Notes: generated from the letters alone by a model not told the origin. A stretch of DNA of 64,000 bases from Streptomyces kanamyceticus (GCF_008704495.1 NZ_CP023699.1:8928001-8992000), one strand, 5' to 3'. Shown: positions 1 through 8,426, numbered from the stretch's first letter. Made by a program: numbers and translations.

Positions 1-223
1 CGCGGTACACCTCGTACCCGGTCACCGCGGTGTCGTCGGAGGCCTGGTTCCACATGACGTGGGCGGTGGTGGCGCTGCCCGCCTGCACGGTCAGTCCGCG
101 GGGCGCCGCGGGCGGCTTGGAGTCGTGGCTGTCGCCGCCGCCCCACGCGCAGCCGCCGAGAGCGGCGACGGCCAGGGCGGTCAGCAGGGTCAGGGGGGTG
201 GACAGGTGCGGGGTCCGTCGCAC
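1..223 (-). CDS. Secreted lipoprotein with fibronectin type III domain (5' part only)
   Basis: Only the N-terminal 74 codons lie in the window; the gene runs off the left edge. A GTG start at 221-223 follows a GGAAGG ribosome binding site. The product opens with Arg residues, a hydrophobic stretch and a lipobox ending GGC (Cys at about residue 25), so it should be a lipid-anchored exported protein. Residues 39-74 (APRGLTVQ..., then W, then TGYEVYR) are the start of a fibronectin type III domain. In streptomycetes this layout often precedes a glycoside hydrolase domain such as a GH18 chitinase, and a DasR-like operator sits 24 bp upstream. The catalytic part is not visible, so an enzyme identity is inference. 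Confidence 0.8.
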   Translation of the reverse strand, partial: MRRTPHLSTPLTLLTALAVAALGGCAWGGGDSHDSKPPAAPRGLTVQAGSATTAHVMWNQASDDTAVTGYEVYR

Positions 224-246
224 GGTGCTGCCTTCCACTCGACGGC

Positions 247-262
247 ATTGGTCCGGACCTAT
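247..262. promoter_or_regulatory. Candidate DasR operator (dre site)
   Basis: ATTGGTCCGGACCTAT holds the palindromic core TGGTC-N2-GACC. The published DasR-responsive element of Streptomyces is ACTGGTCTAGACCAGT-like; 11 of 16 positions agree. It lies between the divergent lipoprotein and chitosanase genes, next to a TTGACA hexamer at 263-268. DasR controls chitin and aminosugar genes, which fits the neighbours. Confidence 0.55.
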
Positions 263-439
263 TTGACACAGGTGACGGGGGCACATCAAGAGGTGGGGTG
301 GACCGGTTGGTGCCGACGCGCGCGGCGGCGGGGCGTCCGCCGTCCGGGCCTCGAACGCCGGATGGGGCATACGACGGGGCGCAGATTGGGATATCTGGCC
401 TACGAGCCGTCACATGTCCCCTACGAAGGGTTTCTTCTC

Positions 440-1231
440 GTGCGTACCAGAACGGCGGCCCTGGCCGCCGCTGCCGGGGCCGCGCTGCTGGCCCCCGCCT
501 CGTTCCCCGCCGCGGCGCAGCAGCCGTCGGCCGAACCGGTCGTCAAGTCGCCCGACGAGGTGGCGAGTTCGGGCCGCGGGTTCAGTGGAGCGCCGAGGGT
601 TCCCGCTTTGGCAGTCCCTGCCGCCCCTGCCTCCCTGCCCGGGGAGGGTTCCGTGCGGGCCGCCGATCTGCTCGCCAGGACCGGTTCCTGCCGGCAGATC
701 TCGCACGGGAAGTTCCGCACGGACGACGGCGCCCGCGCGACCGTGCCCGTGTGCGCGAAGCGCGGCGCGGTCTTCTGGAAGGCCGACATGGACATCGACT
801 GCGACGGGCGGCCGACCAGGGCCTGCAACCGGCGCACCGACCCGCTCTTCTTCCACGCCACGGCGTTCCAGCAGTCCGACGGCCGCCAGCTCGACGCGGA
901 ACACCTGCCCTACGTCGTGGTGCCGGGCGCGAGCCGCCGCTGGAAGCACGCCGCCCACGGCATCACCGGCGGCACGGTCGCCGCCGTGATCCACCGCGGC
1001 AGGGTGCGGTACGCCGTCGTCGGCGACACCGGGCCCACGGACCTCATCGGCGAGGCGTCGTACGCGACGGCCAAGGCCCTCGGCATCCGGCCCGATCCGA
1101 GGAGCGGCGGCGTGGACTCCGGCGTCACGTACCTCTTCTTCAAGGGCCCCAAGGCGACGCCCATCGAGAGCCACCGGGCAGCGGTCGCCCGGGGCGAGGC
1201 GCTGGCCCGGCGGTTCGTGCGACAGAACTAG
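440..1231 (+). CDS. Secreted chitosanase, glycoside hydrolase family 75
   Basis: Predicted to hydrolyse chitosan outside the cell. The 263-residue product starts at GTG 440, preceded by GAAGGG; the open frame extends upstream without a plausible start. Residues 1-28 are a typical Sec signal peptide (VRTRT, Ala/Leu-rich core, AAA cleavage region). A linker follows to about residue 75, then the GH75 fold: SHGKFRTDDG, VFWKADMDIDCDG and FFHATAF, with the acidic pair in VVGDTGPTDLIGEAS (Asp196, Glu205) as likely catalytic residues. Length suits bacterial GH75 enzymes. The upstream DasR-like site suggests control by aminosugar availability. The family call is firm; the exact catalytic assignment is less so. 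Confidence 0.85.
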   Translation: MRTRTAALAAAAGAALLAPASFPAAAQQPSAEPVVKSPDEVASSGRGFSGAPRVPALAVPAAPASLPGEGSVRAADLLARTGSCRQISHGKFRTDDGARATVPVCAKRGAVFWKADMDIDCDGRPTRACNRRTDPLFFHATAFQQSDGRQLDAEHLPYVVVPGASRRWKHAAHGITGGTVAAVIHRGRVRYAVVGDTGPTDLIGEASYATAKALGIRPDPRSGGVDSGVTYLFFKGPKATPIESHRAAVARGEALARRFVRQN

Positions 1232-1265
1232 CGGTACGCCTGGCGGAACGCCCCGCCCCGGCGGC

Positions 1266-1697
1266 TCACACCTTCCGGTAGGAGTACGCCTCCGCCGCCG
1301 CGGCCTCGACGGCGGCGATGTCGGCACCGGCCGACGCGGTGACCACGGCGGCGACCGCGCCCTCCACGAAGGGCGCGTCCACCAGGCGCGCGCCGTCCGG
1401 GAGTTCGTCGCCCTCCGCGATGAGCGCCTTCACCGTGAGGACCGCGCTGCCGAGGTCGGTGAGGATCGCGACGCCCGCGCCGCGGTCCACCTCGGCGGCG
1501 GCCGCCGCGATGAGGTCGGAGCTGGTGCCGAGCCCGCCGTCCTCCGTACCGCCCGCCGCGGCCACCGGCACGGTGACGCCGCCGCCCGCGAGTCCGCGCG
1601 CGAGCGCGGCGACCGCTTCGGCCACCGGGCCGCTGTGCGAGACGAGGACGATGCCGACCAGCTTGTCGCCGCCGTCCGTGTCCCTGTCGTCAGCCAC
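1266..1697 (-). CDS. dhaM: Dihydroxyacetone kinase phosphotransfer subunit DhaM
   Basis: The 143-residue EIIA-Man-type phosphocarrier of the PTS-dependent dihydroxyacetone kinase. It takes phosphate from HPr and passes it to ADP tightly bound on DhaL. The active-site His is His21 in VLVSHSGPVAEA; LTDLGSA and SAGADIAAV are also family features. The GTG start at 1697 lies behind GGAGG and overlaps the dhaL stop by 8 bp, so translation is probably coupled. It is the last gene of dhaK-dhaL-dhaM. Unlike the multidomain E. coli DhaM, it has only the EIIA domain, so it depends on EI and HPr encoded elsewhere. Confidence 0.93.
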   Translation of the reverse strand: MADDRDTDGGDKLVGIVLVSHSGPVAEAVAALARGLAGGGVTVPVAAAGGTEDGGLGTSSDLIAAAAAEVDRGAGVAILTDLGSAVLTVKALIAEGDELPDGARLVDAPFVEGAVAAVVTASAGADIAAVEAAAAEAYSYRKV

Positions 1698-2319
1698 GGT
1701 CGGCCTCCGGGGTGTCGTTGCCGCCGTCCGCGGCTTCGGCGAGCGCCTCGAAGAGCAGGGCGGACGAGGTGGCGCCGGGGTCCTGGTGCCCGACGCTGCG
1801 CTCGCCCAGGTAGCTGGCGCGGCCCTTGCGCGCCTGCAAGGGAGTGGTCGCGAGGGCGCCGTCGCGCGCGGCGTCCCGCGCGGCGGCGAAGGAGTCGCCG
1901 AGCGCGTCGACGGCGGGGACGAGCGCGTCCAGCATCGTCTTGTCGCCGGGCGCGGCACCGCCGAGCGCAGCCACCGCGTCCACGCCGGTGCGCAGCGCGT
2001 CGGCGAACGCTGCCCGGTCGACCTCGGCGGCGTCGCCGAGCGCCTTGCCGGTGCGGCGCAGCAGCGTGCCGTAGAGCGGCCCCGACGCGCCGCCCACCGT
2101 GGAGATCAACTGCCGCCCGGCCAGCGTGAGGACGGCGCCCGGCGTGTCCGGGGCGTCCTTCTCGATGACGGCCGCGACGGCGGTGAAGCCGCGCTGCAGA
2201 TTGCTGCCGTGGTCGGCGTCGCCGATGGGCGAGTCCAGCTCAGTGAGCCGGTCCGCCTCACGGTCGACGGCGGCCGCGGCGGCCGTCATCCAGCGGCGGA
2301 AGAAGTCGGCGTCGAGCAC
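1690..2319 (-). CDS. dhaL: Dihydroxyacetone kinase ADP-binding subunit DhaL
   Basis: The nucleotide-binding subunit (209 residues) of PTS-type dihydroxyacetone kinase. It holds ADP/ATP as a permanent cofactor and phosphorylates dihydroxyacetone bound on DhaK. The Mg-binding cluster shows as SPIGDADHGSN (Asp34, Asp36) near the N-terminus, followed by GGASGPLYGTLLR, the nucleotide-loop signature of the family. The GTG start at 2319 follows AGGAGA; upstream in-frame codons lack a ribosome binding site. It lies 59 bp after dhaK and overlaps dhaM. Confidence 0.95.
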   Translation of the reverse strand: MLDADFFRRWMTAAAAAVDREADRLTELDSPIGDADHGSNLQRGFTAVAAVIEKDAPDTPGAVLTLAGRQLISTVGGASGPLYGTLLRRTGKALGDAAEVDRAAFADALRTGVDAVAALGGAAPGDKTMLDALVPAVDALGDSFAAARDAARDGALATTPLQARKGRASYLGERSVGHQDPGATSSALLFEALAEAADGGNDTPEADRG

Positions 2320-2378
2320 AGAATCTCCTAGCGTTGTACGTGTTCGGGCATGTGTGCGTACAGGTGGGTGTCGACGGG

Positions 2379-3371
2379 TCACATACCCCAGCGCAGCCCG
2401 GCCGTGCGCACCGGCGCGTCCCACAGTCGCAGCATCTCCTCGTCGACCTGGCACAGCGTCACGGAGGCACCCGCCATGTCCAGCGAGGTCACGTAGTTGC
2501 CGACGAGCGTGCGCGCCACCGGCACACCGCGTTCCAGGAGCACGCGCTGGACCTCGGCGTTGAACCCGTACAGCTCAAGGAGCGGTGTGGCGCCCATGCC
2601 GTTGACGAGGACCAGGACGGGGTTGCGCGGGTCGAGGTCCTCCAGGACGGCGTGCACGGCGAAGTCGGCGATCTCCCGCGAGGTCATCATGGGGCGCCGC
2701 TCACGCCCCGGCTCGCCGTGGATGCCGATGCCCAACTCCAGTTCCCCGGCGGGCAGGTCGAAGGTGGGGCTGCCCTTCGCCGGGGTGGTGCACGCGCTCA
2801 GCGCGACGCCGAAGCTGCGCGCGTTCTCGTTGACCTGCCGGGCGATCGCCTCGACCCGCTCCAACGGCATGCCCGCCTCCGCGGCGGCTCCCGCGAGCTT
2901 CTCCACGAAGAGGGTCGCGCCGGTACCGCGCCGCCCCGCGGTGAACAGGCTGTCGGTGACCGCGACGTCGTCGTTGACCAGGACCTTGGCCACCTGGATG
3001 CCCTCGTCCTCGGCGAGCTCGGCGGCCATGTCGAAGTTGAGCACGTCACCCGTGTAGTTCTTCACGATGAACAGCACACCGGCCCCGCTGTCCACGGCGG
3101 CCGCGGCCCGCACCATCTGATCGGGCACGGGCGAGGTGAACACCTCACCGGGACAGGCCGCCGACAGCATCCCCGGGCCCACGAACCCGCCGTGCAGCGG
3201 CTCGTGCCCCGACCCACCGCCCGAGACGAGCCCGACCTTCCCCGCGACAGGGGCGTCCTTGCGTACGATCACCCGGTTCTCGACGTCGACCGCCAGCTCG
3301 GGGTGGGCGGCCGCCATGCCGCGCAGCGCGTCGGCGACGACGGTCTCTGCCACGTTGATCAGCATCTTCAT
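2379..3371 (-). CDS. dhaK: Dihydroxyacetone kinase substrate-binding subunit DhaK
   Basis: Binds dihydroxyacetone covalently for phosphorylation to dihydroxyacetone phosphate in the cytoplasm. At 330 residues it has family length, and the key residues fall at the same numbers as in the E. coli enzyme: His56 in GGGSGHEPLH, Asp109 in NYTGDVLNF and the hemiaminal-forming His218 in GIGIHGEPG. The ATG at 3371 sits behind a strong AGGAGGTACCC site. First gene of dhaKLM; an 8-bp inverted repeat lies just upstream (3391-3418). The PTS-linked form implies coupling to phosphoenolpyruvate rather than ATP. Confidence 0.96.
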   Translation of the reverse strand: MKMLINVAETVVADALRGMAAAHPELAVDVENRVIVRKDAPVAGKVGLVSGGGSGHEPLHGGFVGPGMLSAACPGEVFTSPVPDQMVRAAAAVDSGAGVLFIVKNYTGDVLNFDMAAELAEDEGIQVAKVLVNDDVAVTDSLFTAGRRGTGATLFVEKLAGAAAEAGMPLERVEAIARQVNENARSFGVALSACTTPAKGSPTFDLPAGELELGIGIHGEPGRERRPMMTSREIADFAVHAVLEDLDPRNPVLVLVNGMGATPLLELYGFNAEVQRVLLERGVPVARTLVGNYVTSLDMAGASVTLCQVDEEMLRLWDAPVRTAGLRWGM

Positions 3372-3390
3372 GGGTACCTCCTGGTGATAT

Positions 3391-3418
3391 CGGCAGCGGG
3401 GTCGCTCGGGCGCTGCCG
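3391..3418 (-). promoter_or_regulatory. Inverted repeat in the dhaKLM leader
   Basis: CGGCAGCG and CGCTGCCG, an 8-bp perfect inverted repeat with a 12-base spacer, lie 20 bp upstream of the dhaK start. It could be an operator or a leader hairpin; no dedicated regulator is encoded next door. Confidence 0.4.
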
Positions 3419-3460
3419 GGATGGGCGGACCTCAGGCCAGTATCGAGGGAACCCGGTCAC

Positions 3461-3507
3461 GGTCGGCCACCCCGACGAGCTCGAAAAGCTCGTCAAGGCG
3501 GCCGACC
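3461..3507 (-). terminator. Two-tier hairpin after the doxX-like gene
   Basis: Outer arms GGTCGGCC/GGCCGACC (3461-3468, 3500-3507) enclose inner arms GACGAGCT/AGCTCGTC (3474-3481, 3487-3494) with a five-base loop. It lies downstream of the DoxX gene (stop at 3558) and upstream of dhaK, so it most likely ends DoxX transcription. Confidence 0.6.
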
Positions 3508-3557
3508 ACGGCACTCACTGAACTCAAGGCGAGCCCTCGGCCCACCTCAGGGGAAGG

Positions 3558-4112
3558 TCAGCTGCGAAGGGTCACCAGGACGATGCCCGCCGCTGCCGCG
3601 CCGAGCGCCACGGCTGCGAGGCCGTGGGAGAGCCGGTGTGTGCGCAGTCCGGGCAGCAGCCGGTCGGCCGCGAACCTGCCGGGACCGGCCAAGGTCAGGC
3701 TCACGGCCGCGACCAGCAACAACAGCTCGAACTCGATGCCGTTGGGGCCGAAGAAGCCGCTGCCCCACTTCACGGCGATGGCGTTGAGCATGACGCCCAC
3801 GACACCCGCTCCGGCGAGCGGTGTGAGCAGGCCGACGGCGAGGCCGAGGCCGCACAGGACCTCGGTGAGCGCGGCGACCACCGCCATGGTCTGCGCGGCC
3901 GTGTAGCCGCTGCTCGCGAAGAACGCCTCGGTGCCGTCGAGGCCGCCACCGCCGAACCAGCCGAAGAGCTTCTGGCTTCCGTGGGCGGCCATCGTCAGAC
4001 CGACCGCCCAGCGCAGGACCAGCAGACCGAGGTCACTGCCGGACCGCGCGGACGCGGCGAGGGAGGTGGCATCGCTCCGTGAAGCGGTGCGCGCACTGGT
4101 GAAAACGGACAT
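3558..4112 (-). CDS. DoxX family membrane protein
   Basis: A 184-residue integral membrane protein with four predicted helices. The DoxX hallmark is clear: LRWAVGLTMAAHGSQKLFGWFGG (residues 32-54), then FASSGYT, a Glu in the second helix (LTEVLCGLGLAVGLL) and LNAIAVKWGSGFFGPNG. Family members include subunits and partners of membrane oxidoreductases and thiosulfate:quinone oxidoreductase-like proteins, but most are uncharacterised. The roughly 25-residue polar N-terminus before the first helix is ordinary in actinobacteria. It appears to be a single gene with its own downstream hairpin; substrate and partner cannot be told from context. Confidence 0.88.
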   Translation of the reverse strand: MSVFTSARTASRSDATSLAASARSGSDLGLLVLRWAVGLTMAAHGSQKLFGWFGGGGLDGTEAFFASSGYTAAQTMAVVAALTEVLCGLGLAVGLLTPLAGAGVVGVMLNAIAVKWGSGFFGPNGIEFELLLLVAAVSLTLAGPGRFAADRLLPGLRTHRLSHGLAAVALGAAAAGIVLVTLRS

Positions 4113-4224
4113 GGGTGTCTCTCCTGTACGTGAAGGTGGCGGCTGCGGAGGTGGACACGCAGCACAGCGGTACCGGCCGGGTCTGTCTGACCCGGTCGGC
4201 CGTGGACGGGTGGAGAGGGCCCGT

Positions 4225-4608
4225 CTACGTTCTGCAGATCTGGATTCTGTGCAGGTCGACCGATGTGGCGTCCGGCGGCGACGCGGCGGCGAGAGCCGGG
4301 ACGTCGTCCTGCGGACGGGGCGGGGCGGGTGCCGACTTGGGGGCGTGCGGCCCCGACTGGTCGGGGCTCAGGGCCGGCGCGCCGCCCGGCGCTCCCGGCT
4401 GTCCCTCGTGACAGCCGCGGTCTTCGACGCGCGGGTCAGCCCAGGAGGCGGATACGACGGCGGTCGCGGCGCGCTCGGCCGTCGGTCCGGTGGAAGGGGA
4501 GTTCGCCGCCCCTGCGACACCGAACAGCGGAACGAGGCAGAGGAGAACGAGGGCAAGCAGAGCCGCACGGACGGTGCCGTCCCCGGGTCGCTTCAACCGC
4601 GTCGTCAT
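4225..4608 (-). CDS. Small secreted hypothetical protein
   Basis: The 127-residue product starts with MTTRLKRPGDGTVR, a Leu/Val-rich core and an AGA cleavage region at about residue 35, so it is exported or membrane-tethered. The rest is low-complexity, rich in Pro, Ala and Ser, and ends with a charged TSVDLHRIQICRT tail. I recognise no domain. A TTG eight codons upstream is an alternative start. The mature sequence has two Cys. It stands alone between the DoxX gene and the CNNM genes. Confidence 0.6.
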   Translation of the reverse strand: MTTRLKRPGDGTVRAALLALVLLCLVPLFGVAGAANSPSTGPTAERAATAVVSASWADPRVEDRGCHEGQPGAPGGAPALSPDQSGPHAPKSAPAPPRPQDDVPALAAASPPDATSVDLHRIQICRT

Positions 4609-4790
4609 GTTCCGACCGATGCTAAGCGGCAACCTCAGTGGGCACAGGGGCAGATTGAGACACCGTGGTCAGCCAGCAAGGGTGAAGCCTGGAGCCCTGC
4701 GATCAGCTGGTGTTGTGGGCGGACGGCCTTGCCCGCGGGGCGAGTCGGCGGCCGGTCGGAAGTACGAGTCCCACCGGCCGCCGTCCCACG

Positions 4791-5813
4791 TCATGCCACC
4801 CGGCCCGGCTCCATCAGACGGGCGAGCAGATCGTCCAGGCTGACGAGGCCGGTGAGCCTGCCGGAGTCGTCGCCGACCACGGCGAGCGTCGCGCGGCGCT
4901 GGCGGAGCGTCTCGACGGCGTGGGCCACCGAGTCGTGCGCGGAGAGCTCGGGCACCGGTCTGGCCAGGTCGCGGGCGGTGCCCGCCCGGCCCCGTGCGCG
5001 GGCCACCAGCACGTCGCGGGCGTGCACCGAGCCGACGACCGTGGCGCCGTCGCGGACCAGGAGGCGGGTGCGGTCGCTGCCCGACGCCACCTCCAGGATC
5101 TCGTCGAGACCGGCCGTCGCGGGCACCGAGGTGATCCGGTCGGCGGGCATCTGCAGATCGCCCACCGGACTCTGCGGCGCGGTCAGGGAGCTGGTGATCA
5201 GCTCGGAGTCGGTCTCGCTGATCAGGCCGAGCCGCTCCGACTCCGCGACGAGGTGGGTGAGCTGCTCGCGGTTGTGGACCGAGGCGAGCTCGTCGCGCGG
5301 GGTGACCCGGCACATCCGCACCAGGCTGTTGCTCACCTTGTTGAGGAGCCAGATCAACGGCCGTACGACCTTGACCACGGCCCGGAACGGCGGCGTGAGC
5401 AGCATCGCGGAGCGCTCGGGATGCGCGATGGCCCAGGACTTGGGGGCCATCTCGCCGACCACCATGTGCAGGAACACCACGACGATCATCGCGAGGGCGA
5501 AGGCGATGCCGTAGCTGAGTCCGGCGGGCAGGCCCAGCTTCTCCAGGAGCGGATCGAGTTCGTGCGAGATCGCGGGCTTGGAGAGGGAGCCGAGGCCCAG
5601 GGTGCAGACGGTGATGCCCAGTTGGGCACCGGCCAGCATCAGGGAGAGCTCCCGCATGCCCGCGAGAGCCGACTTCGCGCCGCGCTGCCCCTGGGCGGCG
5701 GCCTGTTCCACCCGGTGCCGCTTGGCGGCGACCAGGGCGAACTCGGCGGCGACGAAGAACCCGCTGCCGATGAGGAGCAACAGCGTGACGAAGAGAGCCA
5801 TGGGGAAGCTCAT
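4791..5813 (-). CDS. CNNM/hemolysin C-type membrane protein, short form, pair A
   Basis: A 340-residue protein: a DUF21/CNNM transmembrane domain (1-190; GFFVAAEFALVAAKRHR, SLMLAGAQLGITVCTLGLG, VVGEMAPKSWAI) followed by two CBS domains (about 205-335). It lacks the C-terminal CorC_HlyC domain found in its partner. Known CNNM proteins handle Mg2+ or Co2+ export; the CBS pair binds nucleotides. The ATG overlaps the upstream gene's stop by 4 bp (ATGA), so the pair is translated together. The long+short layout repeats at 7386-9751, suggesting functional heteromers. Confidence 0.88.
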   Translation of the reverse strand: MSFPMALFVTLLLLIGSGFFVAAEFALVAAKRHRVEQAAAQGQRGAKSALAGMRELSLMLAGAQLGITVCTLGLGSLSKPAISHELDPLLEKLGLPAGLSYGIAFALAMIVVVFLHMVVGEMAPKSWAIAHPERSAMLLTPPFRAVVKVVRPLIWLLNKVSNSLVRMCRVTPRDELASVHNREQLTHLVAESERLGLISETDSELITSSLTAPQSPVGDLQMPADRITSVPATAGLDEILEVASGSDRTRLLVRDGATVVGSVHARDVLVARARGRAGTARDLARPVPELSAHDSVAHAVETLRQRRATLAVVGDDSGRLTGLVSLDDLLARLMEPGRVA

Positions 5814-7192
5814 GCGGTGACCCCCTTGCTCGCGGAGTCGGTTCCGTCAGCGCCGGCGTTGCCCGCGTCCGTCCCGCCACCGGGATCCGGCAGCCGCTCC
5901 ACCCGCACCCGCTCCGGCACGTGCCGGTCCAGGGCGAGTACGGCGATGGCCGCCGTGCCGCCGTCCGGCAGCTCGACGGTGAGTCGGTCCCCGACGGTCG
6001 GGAAGCGCCCGAGCCGATCGACGATCAGTCCGGCCACGGTGTCGTAGTCCTCTTCCTCGGGCAGTTCGATGCCGGTGGCGTCGGCGATCTCGTCCAGGCG
6101 GCGGCCCGCGGCCACCAGCCAGCCCGCGCCGTCGGCGACGGCGCGGGCGACGACCGTGTCGGACTCGTCGGCGATGTCACCTACGAGTTCCTCGGCGATG
6201 TCCTCGTAGGTGACGATCCCGGCGACGCCGCCGTGTTCGTCGAGGACGACCGCGAACTCGTCGTCGCGCTCGCGCATCTGCGTCACCGCTTCCGGCAGCG
6301 GCAGCGTGTCGGGCAGGAAGAGCGGGCGGCGGGCCGCGTCGCCCGCCGTGGTGCGCTCGAAGCGGGCGGTGGGCAGCCTCATCAGTTCGCGTACGCCGAG
6401 GACGCCCGCCACGTCGTCGGGGTGGTCGCCGAGGACCGGGTAGTTGGAGTGGCCGTGCTTGGCGATCAGCTCCACGGTCTCGGCGGCGCTGGCGTCCTTG
6501 CGGACGAAGACGGCGTCCGCGCGCGGCACCATCACCTCGTCCAGGGTGCGCTCGGAGAACTCCAGGACGTGGTCGAGCAGCTCGGCGATCTCCCGGGGCA
6601 GCTCGCCCTCCTTGTGGGACTCGCCGATCAGATGGCTGAGCTCCTCCAGGGTCGCGCCGTGGTGCAGCTCCTCGACCGGTTCGATGCCGATCCTGCGCAG
6701 GATGCGGTTGGCCGCGCCGTCGAAGACGCGCACCAGCGGGCCGACGACCTTCAGGTACGCGAGCGTGGAGGCGGCCAGGGACTTGGCGAGGCGCTCGGGG
6801 ACGGCCAGGGCGAGGTTCTTCGGTGCCAGCTCGCCGAGGACCATCTGGATCACGGTGGCGACCACGAAACCGACCACTACGGAGATGGCCGAGACCGTGC
6901 CGTCGGAGAGGCCGGTGCCATCGAGCGCGGGCCTGAGCAGCGCGGACACGGACGGCTCGGCGAGGAAGCCGACGACCAGACCGGTGACGGTGATGCCCAG
7001 CTGCGCGCCGGACAGCATGAAGGAGAGCCTCTCGAGCACCTGTAGGGCGCGGGCGGCCCGCTTGTCGCCCGCGGCCGCCTCACGCGCGAGGGCGAGCCGG
7101 TCGGCGGCGACGTAGGCGAATTCCTGGGCGACGAAGTAGCCCGTGCCCGCGGTCAGGATCAGGACGGCCAACAGGCCCAGTACGGCACTCAT
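5810..7192 (-). CDS. CNNM/CorC-type membrane protein, long form, pair A
   Basis: The 460-residue product has the full family architecture: DUF21/CNNM membrane domain (1-190; GYFVAQEFAYVAADR, FMLSGAQLGITVTGL, MVLGELAPKNLAL), two CBS domains (about 210-335; VMVPRADAVFV, VLDEHGGVAGIVTYEDI) and a CorC_HlyC cap (about 350-440; RRLDEIADATG, YDTVAGLI). Proposed role is Mg2+/divalent cation homeostasis at the cytoplasmic membrane. It starts at ATG 7192 and overlaps the short partner by 4 bp. Its leader resembles that of pair B in carrying a CTCRTAYGAGG-like motif. Confidence 0.9.
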   Translation of the reverse strand: MSAVLGLLAVLILTAGTGYFVAQEFAYVAADRLALAREAAAGDKRAARALQVLERLSFMLSGAQLGITVTGLVVGFLAEPSVSALLRPALDGTGLSDGTVSAISVVVGFVVATVIQMVLGELAPKNLALAVPERLAKSLAASTLAYLKVVGPLVRVFDGAANRILRRIGIEPVEELHHGATLEELSHLIGESHKEGELPREIAELLDHVLEFSERTLDEVMVPRADAVFVRKDASAAETVELIAKHGHSNYPVLGDHPDDVAGVLGVRELMRLPTARFERTTAGDAARRPLFLPDTLPLPEAVTQMRERDDEFAVVLDEHGGVAGIVTYEDIAEELVGDIADESDTVVARAVADGAGWLVAAGRRLDEIADATGIELPEEEDYDTVAGLIVDRLGRFPTVGDRLTVELPDGGTAAIAVLALDRHVPERVRVERLPDPGGGTDAGNAGADGTDSASKGVTA

Positions 7193-7298
7193 CGAACACC
7201 ACCCCGTCGCGTGCCGCGATCATGCCCCTTCGGGCGGGATGGTCGGGGACTGTGCCCCGGAGGGTCCGTCGGTCTGGCGGACACAGGGTGGCTCCGTT

Positions 7299-7310
7299 CT
7301 CGTATGAGGA
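7299..7310 (-). promoter_or_regulatory. Leader motif of CNNM pair A
   Basis: CTCGTATGAGGA, 107 bp upstream of the long-form start, resembles the CTCGTACGAGG element in the leader of pair B (9850-9860). Presence upstream of both paralogous pairs suggests common regulation; the factor or ligand is unknown. Confidence 0.35.
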
Positions 7311-7329
7311 CTCAGTGAACGATTCTCGG

Positions 7330-7376
7330 CCCGGCGCGGTTCCTCCGCCACAGCGGACGAGGGGGACCGCGCCGGG
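7330..7376 (-). terminator. Hairpin downstream of CNNM pair B
   Basis: CCCGGCGCGGT (7330-7340) and ACCGCGCCGGG (7366-7376) form an 11-bp perfect stem with a 25-base loop, starting 10 bp beyond the stop of the pair B short gene. Confidence 0.6.
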
Positions 7377-7385
7377 TCGGGCGGA

Positions 7386-8426
7386 TCAGGCGGGGACGGT
7401 GGCGGAAGCGGCCGCCGGGGCCGGTCCCACCAGCTCGGACAGGACGTCCTCCATGGTCACGAAGCCGAGCACCGCGCCGCCCTCACCGAGGACCGCCGCC
7501 AGATGGCTGCCCTCGGCGCGCAGGGCGGTCAGGGTGTCGTCGAGCGCGGTGTCGATGCGCACGCGCGTGACGGGATGCAGGGCGTCGGCGGGGAAGGGCG
7601 CGTCGCGGTCGGCCACGCCGAGGGTGTCCTTGATGTGCAGATAGCCGAGCAGCGCGTCGTCCGGGCCGGTGACAGGGAAACGCGAGTAACCCGCCGAGGC
7701 GGCCACGCGTTCGAGACGGGCCGGGGTGACGGCGTGGTGCACGGTGTGCATGTGCACGATGGGGACGAGGATCTCGCCGACCGGCCGGGTCCCCAGCTCC
7801 AGGGCGTCCCGCAGCCGCTCGCTGTCCGCGGCGGAGAGCAGCCCCGCCTCGCTGGAGTCGGCGACCATCCGGGCCAGCTGGTCATCGGTGAAGGCGGCCT
7901 CGACCTCGTCCTTCGGGTCGACCTTCAGGAGCCGCAGCAGGGCGTTGGCGAAGGCGTTGACGCCGAAGATGACGGGCCTGAGCGCCCGGGTGAGCGCGAC
8001 GAGCGGCGGACCGAGCAGCAGGGCGGTACGGGCGGGCGCGGCCAGGGCGATGTTCTTGGGGACCATCTCGCCGATCAGCATGTGCAGATACGTGGCGACC
8101 GCCAGCGCGATCACGAACGCGATCGGGTGCACCAGCGCGTGCGGGACCTGGGCCGCCTCGAAGGCGGGCTCCATGAGGTGCGCGATGGCGGGCTCGGCGA
8201 CCGCGCCGAGCACCAGCGAGGAGACGGTGATGCCCAGTTGGGCGGTGGCCATCATCGCGGAGATGTGTTCGATCCCCCAGAGCGTGCTCCGGGCGCGCTT
8301 GTCGCCCGCGAGGGCCCCCGGCTCGATCTGGCTGCGGCGCACGGAGATCAGCGAGAACTCGGCGCCCACGAAGAACGCGTTGGTGAGCAGCGTCAGGGCG
8401 CCGATGGTGAGCTGGAGCGCGGTCAT
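7386..8426 (-). CDS. CNNM/hemolysin C-type membrane protein, short form, pair B
   Basis: A 346-residue paralogue of the gene at 4791-5813. The DUF21/CNNM domain shows as NAFFVGAEFSLISVRRSQIE, MATAQLGITVSSLVLG and MLIGEMVPKNIALA; the CBS pair follows (about 205-335, ending VLGFVTMEDVLSELVG). No CorC_HlyC domain. Its start overlaps the stop of the upstream long-form gene by 4 bp. A membrane-embedded divalent cation transporter or regulator is the likely role. The AEF motif in helix 1 and GEMVPKN in the membrane domain are retained, so there is no sign of decay. Confidence 0.88.
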   Translation of the reverse strand: MTALQLTIGALTLLTNAFFVGAEFSLISVRRSQIEPGALAGDKRARSTLWGIEHISAMMATAQLGITVSSLVLGAVAEPAIAHLMEPAFEAAQVPHALVHPIAFVIALAVATYLHMLIGEMVPKNIALAAPARTALLLGPPLVALTRALRPVIFGVNAFANALLRLLKVDPKDEVEAAFTDDQLARMVADSSEAGLLSAADSERLRDALELGTRPVGEILVPIVHMHTVHHAVTPARLERVAASAGYSRFPVTGPDDALLGYLHIKDTLGVADRDAPFPADALHPVTRVRIDTALDDTLTALRAEGSHLAAVLGEGGAVLGFVTMEDVLSELVGPAPAAASATVPA

